From Karalla daura (Eukaryota > Chordata > Actinopteri > Chaetodontiformes > Leiognathidae), in contig CM055205.1 of the NCBI GenBank assembly GCA_029224185.1, forward strand, positions 10,286,541-10,350,540: a stretch of 64,000 nucleotides of DNA. Reading direction: 5' to 3'. The position numbers and the translations under genes are program-made. The notes below the pieces were generated by a model. It was not told where the DNA came from, searched no databases, and saw only the letters and a program-made list of their open reading frames with translations. Of this stretch, positions 11,699 to 23,731 are shown piece after piece (the first letter of the stretch is position 1; each line of letters begins with the position of its first letter).

Positions 11699-14028
11699 CG
11701 TGAGTGTGTGAGAGTGTGTGCGTGCCTGTGGGGTCAAAAGGAGTGAAGCTCCCCAGACACCAAAGTCTTGGCGGGGCCTCATTCTTTCTTTCACTCTCTC
11801 CCTTCTTTTTTCTGTGGTCTTGTGTTGTTTGGTGGTTTTTGTGATGAAAAAAATTGTATATCTGTCTGTTACATATCATGTATGTATCTGAGGTGCAAAA
11901 TATTTAAATACACATTCTGTTCTTGCCATTGGTAAACTTGTCTTTGGCATGCTGCTTCTTTAAGGAGGTGTGAGCACAGCTTATGTATATGAGTGTGTGT
12001 GTGTGTGTGTGTGCGTGTGTTTCACTGTGTGTGTGTGTGTTTTAGAGCCTCAGTGAGTATTGGGCTTTGCCCAGGCTGTCTGGGACTATGAGCGAGAGAG
12101 TTCAGTCAAGGACACAATTCGACAGGGAGTGAAAGGGAGGGGAGGAGAGGAATGGATGGTAGGGAGGGGAGGAGAGGAGAGGGGAGGGGAGGATGTGTTG
12201 GAGGGGAAAGAAAGAAACCAGACTGAGGAAATCAGAAAAGAGTGTCAGAGAGGGTTTAAAGCCACTGAAACAAAATGCACAAAAATGTACGCTTTCAGAG
12301 CACCTCTTCCAAATAAGGAAATATATTGAAGTGCCGTGTGAAGGCTGGTGGTACCACAGAGCTGACAGGAAGGGACCCCACTCTCATTTCAAGTCCTCGC
12401 AGGGAAACTTGCTATAATAGAGCAAATATTGTACATCTGCAGCTTGTGTGAATGTGTGTGCGTGCCAGACAGGCAGCGAGAGTGAGAGAGAAAGCAGATG
12501 GGGAGAGTTTACTGGCTGCATATTGTGTACAGTTTGTCAACAGGCTGACTAAATAGACTCAGACATGGCCGGAGGAGATGTGTTTGCTGTGACATTCCAC
12601 TGTATGGTGGAAGGGGACGTGCACTGTCAACAACACTACATGACTGAAGCAAAGAGAGCGCCGAGCAACACCTTTCCCTTTGTACCATATTAATGCAAAG
12701 TAAATGCAGTTCATTTAAATAGAAATGATTTTCTGTGCTAAATTCAAATACAGACAAAACCCACGGTCTCAGAAAGTAAACACCATCCCCCTTTAATCAA
12801 AATGTATTTCAAGTTCAAATGTTCACTGGCCAATTTTAGATACATACCATTTTCATTATTGACCCATTAAACATGCAAGAGGAGCTTTTAATGTGGCCGA
12901 TCAGGAGGGAGCTAATTTGGATAATTTTAGAACATGTTCAGGTCCAAAGAATAAATCATATTTTCATCATGTGTGTCGTGTAAGTAGAAATAAAAATGGT
13001 TTTCTGACCTAGGCACACAGGTAAACCAGGTAAGGCTTCAGTCAGTAGGCTTATTAGCTATATAAGGCTACAGGCTGCAGGCGGTGCCTGAGCCCATGTC
13101 TGCTTCGTTAACCCAGTGCAAGCTGAGAAATGTCACTGCATTAAATGGCTAATTTAATTATTACAATAATGACAAATGTTTGGTACATTAAACGCTCATG
13201 CTGGTGATAGGTGAAAGTTTGTACTGACAAAAACTAGCATGAAAATGAATTACCCATCATCTTTACCATAATTAACTTAACTGTATACGCTTGTGATAAA
13301 TGTGGTAATTATGTTTTCGGCCTATTTGGTTTCTATACCTCATTTTTAGTTTAAATTATGTTTCTAATTGTCAATGAGTTAGCTGTGGGCTAAATAAGCC
13401 ACCACCATTGTCACTGTATGTGCTAACAGAGGAGAAAATCAGCTGTCATTTTAAGCCTCATTGATTTAACTGTATTCTCATTACATTACCATGGCAATTA
13501 ACTACTTAACTTTATGTTTGTACCCTATTTGGGTTATATAGTTCATATACAGACAACACTCAATCACTTGTTCTAGTTTAGCTTTGTTTTTTTTATTTGT
13601 TGGTTATCACTGCACAGATGCAAATTGCCATCCTCAGCATCATCATGAGGCTGTTAAAAACTCACCACTTCACATTATTGTATAATCAGTCTGCCTATTT
13701 GGAGTACGTAGTTCAGACATAAACAATGTTCAATCTGTACTTTTTTTAATTGTCCACCGTGGGTTAGTAGTGGGCTAAATAAAGCGCCACTGTTAACCAA
13801 GGAATGTGCTTCGTCATCACAACTTTCCCCTGAGACAAGAGAGGAAGAAGAAAGAAAGAAGAAGAAAGGAGGAGGTCAGGAGGAGGAGGAGGAGGAGGAG
13901 GATGGGGGGGAGGGGAGGTCTCAGCTGGGACTTTCCTCGCTGCCCTCCAGAGGCAGGAGTTGATTCCCGGCCACAGCGCCGGAGCGGTGCCCCGGTGCCG
14001 GCGCGGAGCAGGAGGAGCAGGAGGAGCA
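10563..14028. other. AHDC1 3' UTR and intergenic sequence before the METTL24-type gene
   Basis: The first part (from 10563) is probably the terminal untranslated exon of AHDC1. It contains a (CA)n run at about 10743-10821 and a (TG)n run at about 11647-11690. No canonical AATAAA was found close to a likely transcript end, so the 3' end is undefined. From about 12.7 to 13.7 kb the sequence is AT-rich and unique-looking with no coding signal. From about 13.83 kb it becomes purine- and GC-rich and leads into the first exon of the next gene. Confidence 0.5.
12124..12202 (+). repeat. G-rich purine tract (GGGAGGGGAGGAGAGG type)
   Basis: Repeated runs of three to four G separated by one or two A form a polypurine tract with several possible G-quadruplex registers. 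It lies in the AHDC1 3' flank with no coding content. Confidence 0.55.
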
Positions 14029-17000
14029 ATGCGGACCTGTGCTCGGTGCTGGGGCCACGGGGGTCTCCACGCCCGCTCGGCGGCTTTGCTCCTGGTCGTC
14101 CCCCCGGTCCTCCTGGGGCTGCAGCTGCTGCTTCCCCGGGACACGGCGCTGGGGGCGGCGGCGGCGGAGCAGGAGGCTGCCATCGCCTTCTCGGTCATCA
14201 GCATCGAACCGGACCGGAGGTCACACCGGAGACCGGCTCTGGAGGAGGAGGAGGAGGAAGAGGAGGAGGAAGAGGAGGCTGAAGCTCAGGGGAGGAGGAG
14301 GGAGGAGGAGCGGACTTTCGAGGATGAGAACGAGTTGCACACACGGCAGGTAAATTGGAAACTTAATCGCTGTATGAAAATTAAAAAGTAAAAAAAAAAA
14401 GCTATTAATGTTTTCAACATTGAATTCTACGGAGGCCTCAAAGGGGCATGACGGAAACGACACGACAAAATGTATTAAGTTATTATTATTATTATAAGCT
14501 TTCCCCATGTCTCTGTTTTTTGAGAATAACCATTCATAATCTTCACTTCCATTGATTATTAACAATTTCCTCACACAAAGATGCATTTTGCTGTTTGTAC
14601 TTTATGTTCATGCAACAAAGCCATTCTGCTGCCCTGGAAAGAGTAGTAATTGTTAGGTGTGTCATTTCAAAACACTTGTTAGGAAGAGTGCCACTTTTTA
14701 GTCTTGAGTTTCAGTACATGTTTTCTGATACATGGGTGCATATTCAGGTTATGAAGCCATTCTGCTCCATTCCTTCATCCAGCGTCTTCACTATGCTGGT
14801 TCAGCTCTGTGAATTACTACAGACATGATGGGACAGGTGAGGGGCAGGACACAGCACTGACCCCAGATCAGAGTGGGGTGTGACAGCTGTTGTCTCTCTC
14901 CCCCGCCCCACCACCACCCCGACTGCTCTTCAGTTGCTTGAATGCTCACCTGTGTTTGTGCAAGAGTGCATCTGTCCCCTCTTTATCCTTCATCTCACCC
15001 CCCCATCCTTGCTCTTTCATTCTTTTTTTTTCTCACTGTCTCTTTCTCTGCCCAAGGCTAAACTCTCTGACTCATTCTTGTGAATCATCAACCCCCCCCC
15101 TCTCCATTCGAGGTTGCCATGGTGACCACAGGGTTCACTCTGAGTTGGATGGTGATGGTGGTGGTGGTGTGCGTGTGTGTGTGGAGGGGGGTAGTTGCTG
15201 GAGTGTTGGTGTGTTTGTATGTTACAGTGCCTTAGGCAAATCAGGGCCGAGGTCAAAGCCCGTGACCTGCCTCCTCATCACTCCTACCTGGGGCGGGGGG
15301 GATGCACACTCCCACACTCTGCTGTCATTCCCATGCATTATTCAGCTCCCCCCAGCAAACACCCATGAATCCATTGCTATTCCTTGCACCGCAATATCAA
15401 TATATCGATATGTTTCATATGTGTGCGTGTTTGCAGATTGGACCCAGGTCCTTGGAGGTACAGCCGTGGGCTGCAGACATCCCATCATTCGCTGCAGAGC
15501 TGGATCGTATCGTCACGTATGTCACGAGGCCACAGGTAGACGCCGCGTCGTCACTTACTCATGTGCAGTCAGACAAAAAACATCTTACCTCCAGAGGAAA
15601 AACAACTATCTCATCAAATCACAGTGTTTGAGAAGGTGTGAAAAGTGTGACACTGTGTGAAATGCCTGAATCATAAACTCACACATGAGGAACATCTCCA
15701 GTTTGTATTTACTTATATTACACATTTAACTGTAAAACTAGTACAACCTGGTTTTTACTACAGAGTGCAAAACAACAATACGGTGCATATCTGTGCGTAT
15801 TTATATTTATTTTTTCATTTTGCACATTTCTGTTATTACTCATACATTACATTTTATGTACATATTTAAGTTATATACTCATATTCCTGTATATTTATGT
15901 TTTTGAAACACTGTATTTTTCCTGCTCTTTTCTATTTCATTACATATTTAGCAACTACAACAACAGCAACATTGTCCTCTGGGGATCAAAGTATTCTGAT
16001 TCTAATTCTGACACACATACTGAAAACTGTGGGAAAAAAAAACACATTAAAACTTTTAGATGTATTAAAACGATATGTTACAAAGGAATCAGTGATACTA
16101 TATTGCATAGTCACATATTCTAATGTGTTCTATTCTAATGCACGGGTTCACAGCCTTGAAGACTTGGAAGCATTGTCTTTAATGCTCCCTCCCCATGGTG
16201 CTACACGTTGAATGAATGGTAGCGCTGTCCTCTCACAGCAAGAAAGCCCTGGGTTCACATCCTTCTTAGACCGAAGGCCTTTCTGCGTGTCGTTGACTTG
16301 TGGCCCTCTAGACAGACAGATAGACTTTATTGGACCTTTAGGGAGGTTCCCTCAAGGAAAATCAGGAAGGAAACAGTGTCTCCTATGGACGGCATTAAGT
16401 GAGTGTGATTTTTGGCAGCAGAAATTTATTTTCCTCTTCTTTTCTGAATTAGTGATCATTATGTGACCCCTCACATCTCTGTTGGGAAACTGCTCTAATA
16501 TTCTGGGTCCTGGAGGTCCCGAGCTGCACTTTCAGGAGATACTGTAGCCAAGAGTGAAATCTTTTTGCCTGAAGAGTAATCTATAAAAACTTCTCTTTCT
16601 CAGCTGCTTCACTTCTACACACTGCAGACTTCCAGTGTGGGGGGTTAACACAGCAGTAATATGATCAGTCAGGTACTGTCAGTATTCTGGCAGCAGGATG
16701 CTGAAAAATCTGGAGCTAGCGAGGACTCTCAGTTCCAGACTCGAAATTCCCATACAAGAATTATGACTTACGTAAGAGCGAGAGCTGGGGAAGCAGGAGG
16801 GAAATGATAAAAGTATATTGTGTTGACTTTTTTTTTGCTTATTATGCAAATGAAGAGGGCTCAAAGTGTCTCAAGTGAAGGACACAGGAAGTCATTTCTA
16901 CCACTAGGGGTCTCTCAACCAAAACATCAACAAAAGATGCAATTTAATGATGTGAAGAAATGTGGGATTGTGAGAAAACAGCAGGGAGGCTAGCTGGCTC

Positions 17001-18443
17001 TCAGTTGAATTGGAAGTTGAGAACATACAACATACAGACTTGTGAATCCGCTAGAGATGAAATGAATAGATAAAAAGATTAAGCAAATGTATTAGCATTC
17101 AAATATACAAAAAGCACATTCATGGATGGTATTAAAAATCTCACGATTTTCAGTATCTGTTCAGCAGCGATCTTAGTTCTGAGAAAAAAAAGTGAAACTT
17201 TAGGTTTAAGCTCATGAATAAAGAATTTTTCATTAGGTACAACTGAAACATCGAGACGATCACATACGCGGCACACGCCTCACCCCTCCAGCCCATCCAG
17301 CTCCGCCGGCTGCCTGATGCGGCTGACATCAAGTTCAAGCCGTTTACGCGCGCCCCCAGAGCGGTTGCCGGGTCTGCTCCTACTTACTTAAACGCTCTTG
17401 TCGGGGCATACATTACCCACGGTCTGCTGCATTCATCAGACGAGCGTCGTCTGGTGCCACCACTGCACCGGCGCGACAATCTCAGGCTGCTCTCATTTGT
17501 AGTCCCTCGGTGGTGGAGCGAGCTACTGCGCACCGCCGTGGCGGAGGCCTCCCTCCCCATCGTCGAGAAGCTCTTAAAGACTCAGCTCCTCTAAGAGCAT
17601 CGCCTCCTAATGCTCACCTCATTCTCCCTACACTTATCTGTCCACTGTTTCCTCTTAACGAGTCCTCACATCCTGCTCTTGTACTAGTGCTTACACTCCT
17701 GCCCTGTCATCCCTTGGCAGCGTGAAGAATGTAGAGCAGTAATTATTGTCACGCTACGGCCACATGACTAAATGTAAATGTACTGCAGAGCGCCATCTTT
17801 TGGATTATTATCGTTACACAAGCACAATGCCTTTTACGGGTAAAAGAGGAGCTGAAATTTGTTCAGACTCTTTGTGATATGGGCAATAGAACACATTATG
17901 CCCTCGAATATGTTCCAGCGTCTGAATCTCACCTTTTGAGAGACACTTTCACAAAGTAATAAATTACATTAGTTGGAAGCTACTCGAAGACATCAGCCAC
18001 TGTGGGAAACATTCTCAAACACTTCACAAGAGAAGCTTTCACCCAACTTCCTCTTTAACTTCCTCTCCTCTCATGCTAATGCTGTGTAGGAGTGCTCTCA
18101 GACTTTTTACGCAAACCCATCTCATGCAAGTTCTCCTCTCTTGTCCGTCTCCAGCTTAACTGCTCCAGGGTTTTGTCTCCGGGCCAGGCTCCAGCATCGC
18201 AGCGCCCTGCAGAATCACCCCGCTGGCTGCTGTGTGCCGAGTACTGGCTCCTTCCAGCTGCAGATAGACCGTGTGTTGCATACTCCTTTAGGTGCGCCCA
18301 TCAGTTTGTATATTATGTGCATTTTTCAGTGCATGCGCTGCAATGTTTATGCATTCATGTCACTGGCGGAGTTGGAATAAACAATGCAATGCATATTTAA
18401 TCATGCATGCAATAATCTTCAAACCACCTCCGTGCTCTCCTGC

Positions 18444-18487
<44 letters not shown>

Positions 18488-19799
18488 GTCTGTGTGCCTT
18501 TGTCTCTCTAGTATGGATCAGGGAGACACAGAGTTTCTAAAGACTGTGTCAATGCTGGGATGTGAAGTCCACAGTTTTGATCCCAGCAACTCCGATGCAT
18601 CTGGCGGTCACCTTGGCAACAGTTTGGCCAGTAACCATGGCAATGGAGGAGTGGTCAGGCAGCACAAGATGTGGCTGGAGTGGCGAGCGCCGAGGAAGCG
18701 CAGGCACAAGAAGACGAGAGGCAACCTGGGTAGTGTTTCTCAAACACTGGCAGACATCATGGCAGCTCTGGGACACCGCACAGTAAGACACACAGATAGA
18801 CACACACGCACACGCGCACACATGCACACACACATAGACATACAGACATTTGGAGAAACAGTGCCAAACAAACATACCTTAGAGTCTTTTCGACCCAACA
18901 TACCCAGAAAGCTCTCTTACTTGTACGTTCCCATAGCAACAGGGCTCTGCGCCATCCCCGGCTGCCATGGCAACAATTTAAGTGAGTGAATCATACTCTG
19001 GCCCAGTTACATGCTGCAGCCACAAGAGGGAACTACGTCCCAACAGTTGAGCATGTTCCAGTCAATGCTATAATGAAGAGTTCTCATAACTTTCTTTAGT
19101 CAAACACTCAGGTGAGCACCAGGAGAAGGTGTTTGACGTTCACCCAGTGCACAGAATGACTAGTTCAAGTGTATCTCACCCACTGCTCTTTGCTGCTTTA
19201 CATCAGCTGGATCAAGATCTCTCACCACAGCTTTTAACAATGCTGTGTTTATTGATTTATTTTTTTACGTTTTCTTAAAAGAGTTAAGAATGTATCTACA
19301 TAATTTACATACATCTGTCTATCTGTCTGTCTCTCTCTCTATATAACTGTATATACACCCGTACCTACCTGTACCACTTACATAAATACATTTATACCTC
19401 CCTACATCCATCCATCCATCCATCCATCCATCCATCCATCCATCCATCCATCCATCCATCCATCCAACCACATATCGTGTTTTCTCTCACCAGGTTCACT
19501 TTCTGTATGCTGACCTGCTCAGTGCTGAGTGGCGAGTTTTCCAGAACTGGATCGAGTCAGGGACTCTGCAGAGCGTCCATCATCTGGTCGCCACAGTGCA
19601 CCTGCAGTGGGCGGGGTTTGAAGTGGGCGGAACCAATGAGGAAGTGCTCCGCTATTGGTTCAGTGTCCTTCAGGGTCTTCAAGCATCTGGATTCAAGCTG
19701 GTCCATAGCTCTGCAGGCGAGGGTCAGAGCGTCCTGAAACAGAGAGCTGAACATGCTCATAGCTCCTACACACTAAGCTGGGTCAACACAAGACACTGA
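14029..19799 (+). CDS. mettl24: Methyltransferase-like protein 24-type (Methyltransf_22 family)
   Basis: Five exons, 14029-14349, 15437-15535, 18155-18291, 18512-18782 and 19494-19799, join in frame (phases 0, 0, 2, 0) to 377 residues; human METTL24 has about 366. The ATG at 14029 is the first in its GC-rich exon. Residues ~18-36 are hydrophobic (signal anchor or signal peptide) and ~72-83 are a run of 12 Glu. Exon 2 carries LEVQPWA. Exon 3 carries [10 protein letters not shown] and CVAYSF. Exon 4 begins MDQGDTEF and holds [10 protein letters not shown], the likely cofactor-binding strand-acid region. Exon 5 holds [15 protein letters not shown] and [17 protein letters not shown], ending in SYTLSWVN. 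The family is a predicted SAM-dependent methyltransferase with unknown substrate, probably secretory or Golgi-luminal. It lies between AHDC1 and WASF2, unlike human 6q21, so it may be a fish paralogue. Confidence 0.75.
16205..16370 (+). repeat. Dispersed fish repeat fragment (SINE-like) with tail
   Basis: The segment reads GGTAGCGCTGTCCTCTCACA then CCTGGGTTCACATCC, resembling the start of an abundant fish interspersed repeat with a tRNA B-box-like GGTTC motif. It is followed by an ACTTTATTGGACC-type segment seen in other fish repeats (a similar piece lies near 53366). It is intronic. Confidence 0.5.
17247..17594 (+). mobile_element. LINE (L2/CR1-like) ORF2 C-terminal relic
   Basis: A stop-free frame runs from 17247 to TAA at 17592-17594. 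From 17265 it reads 109 codons with the usual tail of fish non-LTR retrotransposon ORF2 proteins: an APTYLNALV segment, an [18 protein letters not shown] segment, [11 protein letters not shown] and a final KLLKTQLL. It is more GC- and CpG-rich than the surrounding intron. It lies in intron 2 of the METTL24-type gene in the same orientation. The reverse transcriptase core is absent, as expected of a 5'-truncated copy. The clade is a guess from the C-terminal pattern only. Confidence 0.7.
18446..18484 (+). repeat. (CT)n microsatellite upstream of METTL24-type exon 4
   Basis: An uninterrupted CT run leads into the pyrimidine tract of the acceptor at 18510-18511. Confidence 0.9.
19404..19466 (+). 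repeat. (CATC)n microsatellite upstream of METTL24-type exon 5
   Basis: About 15 perfect CATC units end 27 bases before the acceptor CAG at 19491-19493. Confidence 0.9.
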
Positions 19800-21900
19800 C
19801 ACACATGAATGAACACAGGTGTGACAACAGGGTAGAACATAGTCCAGGAGAACAAGAAGGTCAAGTTGAGTTTCACTTCCCTTATGTTAAGAGGAACTTT
19901 CTCCTTTCTCCTCTTTTCTAAGAACACAGCACCCTCTAGTGGCATTCAGAGGGTTTGCCTTTTAACATCCGTTGGAGAAGGACATTGTTTCCAGCTAATT
20001 ACGGTAGGGCTTGTTGATTTAACTTGAGAGCACACTAATACAATACGGCTAAAAGGTTTTATTCTGACTTACTTGCCACATGAAGATATACGTAGATTGT
20101 CACCAGTCATGGCTTGTCCCTGGGGGTCTGCTGGTGCCTACCTCCTCGCAAAGGCCAGAAATACAGCCTGGATAGGTCACTAGTCTGGGCACACACATAC
20201 ACACCATTCTCTCTCAAACTCACACAAAGGGGCAATTTAGAGTCTTGTATCAACCTTAACATGCATGTTTATGGACTGTGTGAGTAAATAAGTACCTGGA
20301 GAACACCAAGGCACACAATTGGGAGAACATGCAAATTCCACACAGAAAGACCCTTGCTCTCACCAGGATTCAAACCATGGACCTTCTTGCTGTGAGGTGA
20401 CAACGTTATCCTCTGTCCACAGTGTTGTCCAGACTGTCTTCGTATTATTTCTAAATGCCAAACAGCTGTTGGGCAACTGCCAGCACAGTTTTTCCCTTTA
20501 AACTTCTTTATTATCTTTGTTTTTAGTTGGACTTTAGGATTATAAATATTGTGTCAGTATTACCACATCATCAGTGTTATATATCCAGTCAAACCTGCCA
20601 TACTTTGAAAGTTGTTCAACTAAGTAACGCAGTCAGCAGATTATTGAAAGTATTTTTATACATCCCTGTAGGCCTTGAAATGTCCCTATGTGCAATACCC
20701 CTTTACATTAGAGAGAAGCTCAAATTACATTGAGACTAATGGCGCCTACTGTGAATTATGTAGATATGCATCAGATTATACTGATGCATTTTTGCACTCT
20801 ACAGTCTGCTGTACAAAACAAGGATAAGAAATGTGCTTTTTTACCAGAATAAAATTATTAAAAAATAAACCCATAGATCTTTGACTGTTTCTTTGTCTAC
20901 CCATAGAAATGTCTTGAATAAAGGTAAATCTGTGAACACTATGGCAGGTTTAAGATATATGGATTTTTTAAAATATGCATCTCTAATTTCTTTATATTGC
21001 TTGTGTAGTTGCTCTTAGTGATTGTTGCAGTTGGTGTCCAGTATTTGCCTGCCCTTTTTTTCCTTGTTTTTTTTTTTACTCCTTTTCTGGGTCTTTGTGG
21101 TTGGTCCCTCATTTGTGTACAAATCAGTACATAGTATGTACACATATATGTAACATCATATACAAATATTTAGTCATTACGTTTCACCTCATGTAGAATT
21201 TTAGGTTTATTATTCACAGTGAATACACATAAAAATTCAATGTAGCATTATTATGTATCAGGGAGATATAAGGATACTCCTTTAGATTCAGAAATCAGAC
21301 TTATTGCCAAGCAGTTATACAACTTAGTTATGCAACTATGAGGAATTTGTTTTTGTGACTGGTACAGAAAGCAGACTGATATTAGGAGCACAACACCACC
21401 GTACACAGAATATACAGACAACACTGTGAGGGTAATTTATTTTTTGCTGTATTGGCTCCTACGTATTAGTGTATATTCCCAGAAAATTAATGGTAGGCTA
21501 GCAGTCTTACAACTTGGTTATACGGCTGTGGGAAGCTTGTGAGCATTTGTAATGAAATATAATAAATCACTTGTTCTTTTCATATTCGCACTTGGGAGGT
21601 TCTGCAACATTCCAAAAGTGGGACACGAGTAAACCTGAGGTGAAGGCTACAATTGCTTGTCCTCCCGTAAACCCTGTGTGCCTCCCAGACCAGGTGCAGG
21701 TCGAGCCTGCACTTAACACTGACCGGGGGGAGGCTACTTATCTATCTCCAGAAGTGCTTTTCTCCCCCCTGAGCTCTTACTCAGTGAAACACGCCGATGC
21801 CAGTCATTCCTCGGACGCGTTCCAGCTCGCTGTAGCGCACTGTGCAGGAATGTGCGGCTGCCTCCACCCTGCGTTACGCAAATTACGCACACATGTTCGC
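19800..21900. other. METTL24-type 3' UTR and intergenic region
   Basis: AATAAA at 20848-20853, with a second at about 20864, is a plausible polyadenylation signal for the upstream gene. A dispersed repeat copy occupies about 20110-20435. The rest is AT-rich with no recognised gene; open frames are short and lack conserved motifs. Confidence 0.5.
20110..20435 (-). repeat. Dispersed fish repeat (SINE-like), near full length
   Basis: Read on +, this has the order GGTCTGCTGGTGCC, CTGGATAGGTCACTAGTC, GGGGCAATTTAGAGTC, TTTATGGACTGTG, AGAACATGCAAATTCCACAC, then GATTCAAACCATGGACC and TTGCTGTGAGGTGACAACG. This order recurs in several other places in the window. Its opposite strand contains a B-box-like GGTTTGAATCC, so the element probably reads on the minus strand. 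Confidence 0.7.
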
Positions 21901-21984
21901 CACTAGTCAGGGTGGAGTTGCGCTCTCTACGTTGAAATTTCCACATCCTGTTTTCGGAGGGACGAAAAAAAACGAGCGACGGAC

Positions 21985-22166
21985 ACGACAGCCAATCAGC
22001 TTTGAGGAGGCCAACGCCTCGACCAATCAGAAGTTCTGAATTCCGGGACTTCGGTAATCGTTGCAGTTGGCCCATGTACTGTGCCGCTGTACGTTTCTTG
22101 TGGAAATCTTCAGATAGGACAACAACCCGGGTGAATAGACAGACACTACAGGTGTAAATCTTGACG
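21985..22166 (+). promoter_or_regulatory. Candidate WASF2 promoter and untranslated first exon
   Basis: Two CCAAT boxes in the same orientation, each inside CCAATCAG (21992 and 22023), lie 31 bases apart in a CpG-containing stretch. About 140 bases further, TTGACG|GTAAGC gives a donor at 22167. With the coding-exon acceptor at 23698-23700 this fits a TATA-less promoter with a noncoding first exon. The transcription start is inferred, not seen. Confidence 0.5.
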
Positions 22167-23204
22167 GTAAGCATACAATTCTCAAACTGATATTGTTTTC
22201 TCAAAGCAGGGGGCGTAAACTTACTTTTGTTTGGCTTTTCCTTCGAGATAAGAGGAGCCTACAAGTTACTTCCTGCTCTGACAAGGCCGAGATCCCAAGT
22301 TACATTTCAGCCCATTTTAGCTAATGTTGAGGGCGTCAAAGTCGTCAAAGGGTCTCCGACTGACATGTCGACACTCCTGGACTAATGTTCAGACTTTGTT
22401 CACTACGTGACTCCGTCGTGGGGAAACGTATTATTCCAGTTTGTGAGTCTTGACAGCAGCTCCAGAACACAGCCCCGACATGAACACTAGCATGAACACT
22501 AACCACTGTAGTCACCTGTAACCGAGTTAGACTTGTAAAGACCCGACTTGTTTCTCACTATCCTCGACTTCCACTCCTAAACACTGGGCTTTGGGCACTT
22601 TTATTCACGTAACATGACCTCACCGGAGTGTGGAGCCCCAGCCGTAACATGTAAAACGTGTAATTAGGGACTGGGAGGTCTGCCGGGCATACTGTACTTA
22701 GACTGAGCTGCACTGTCAGGAAGGGCAGCAGGCACCGATCTGTCCACTTTAACCCCCATATATCTGGCGTGTTTAGTCTAAACTAAGAATGATGCTGCAT
22801 AGACTGGTTTTAGATCTACCAGCTGGATGGCTAGATGTTTGCTGAGGAGAGCAAAAGTTTTAGTTTTGCTTCTGCTTTAGACCCCGTCTGGTCTGCACAG
22901 CTTTTATTTATAACCGCTGTCTGCGTGTCATAGCTGGTCCCAGCAGCTGAGATGATGCCTTTTCATCGTCTTGCCTTCCTAGTCCAAACCAATATATTCA
23001 TGTTCAGGTTTAATTTATTTGTGCAATAGTTGGAATACAAACAAATATTAGTGTAAGCAATATGTAAAGTGTTGCAACTAAGTAAGCTAAGTAAGAAAGT
23101 AAGCTAAAGAGTGGTAGAGAAGAGGAAGGAAGCACAGATGAAGCGTACACAAGTCTTCACCTTACTTTGAACAATTATTGTCTTACTTGTTTGACCAGTG
23201 TTGC

Positions 23205-23475
23205 AGGGGTCTGCTGGAGCCTGTATCTAGCACACATAGGGCACAGGCTATGTACCAGTCTATCACAGGACACACACAGATACACCCACACACACACACC
23301 ATTCACTCTCACACTTACATTTACGGGCAATAAAGAGCCTCCAGTCGGTCTAAACTTGCATGTTTGGACTACTGGGGAAAACTCTAGGGGGAGAACATGC
23401 AGAAGAAAGGCCTTCAGTCCAACCAGGAATTGAATCCTAGACCTATTTTGTTTGAGGCGACAGTGGGAAACCACA
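23205..23475 (-). repeat. Dispersed fish repeat (SINE-like), diverged copy
   Basis: This has the same block order as the 20110-20435 copy (GGTCTGCTGGAGCC, ACCAGTCTATCACAGG, ACGGGCAATAAAGAG, TGTTTGGACTAC, GAGAACATGCAG, GAATTGAATCC, GAGGCGACAGTG). It lies in the presumed WASF2 5' intron. Confidence 0.65.
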
Positions 23476-23731
23476 AATTTGATATTACGAATAAGGTGCA
23501 TTTCAGCAGTTGGGGCCAGTCTTTGATACATTTGTTCAATAACTCCATCCATTTAAAGCATACAATCCCCATCTAACTTGAATCATAGCGGATGTGACCT
23601 TTGGTAATGACTTTTTGTCTTTTTTTTTTCAATATTTCCATGCCTTTTGACCTGAGTAACCCTCCTCCTCCTCCTCCTCTACTTCTTTCTTCTCCCTCAG
23701 GGTTGGGAGTCCCTGCCCGCCACCCTCCACC

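Noticed and set aside
13806..14282. A 158-codon Gly/Arg-rich frame over the METTL24-type first exon
   Set aside because: Alternative frame of a GC-rich exon; the frame from 14029 splices correctly to conserved exons.
16205..16290. Possible tRNA gene from the GGTTCACATCC segment
   Set aside because: Only the B-box-like part is present; no A box or cloverleaf arms were seen, and the segment belongs to the dispersed repeat family.
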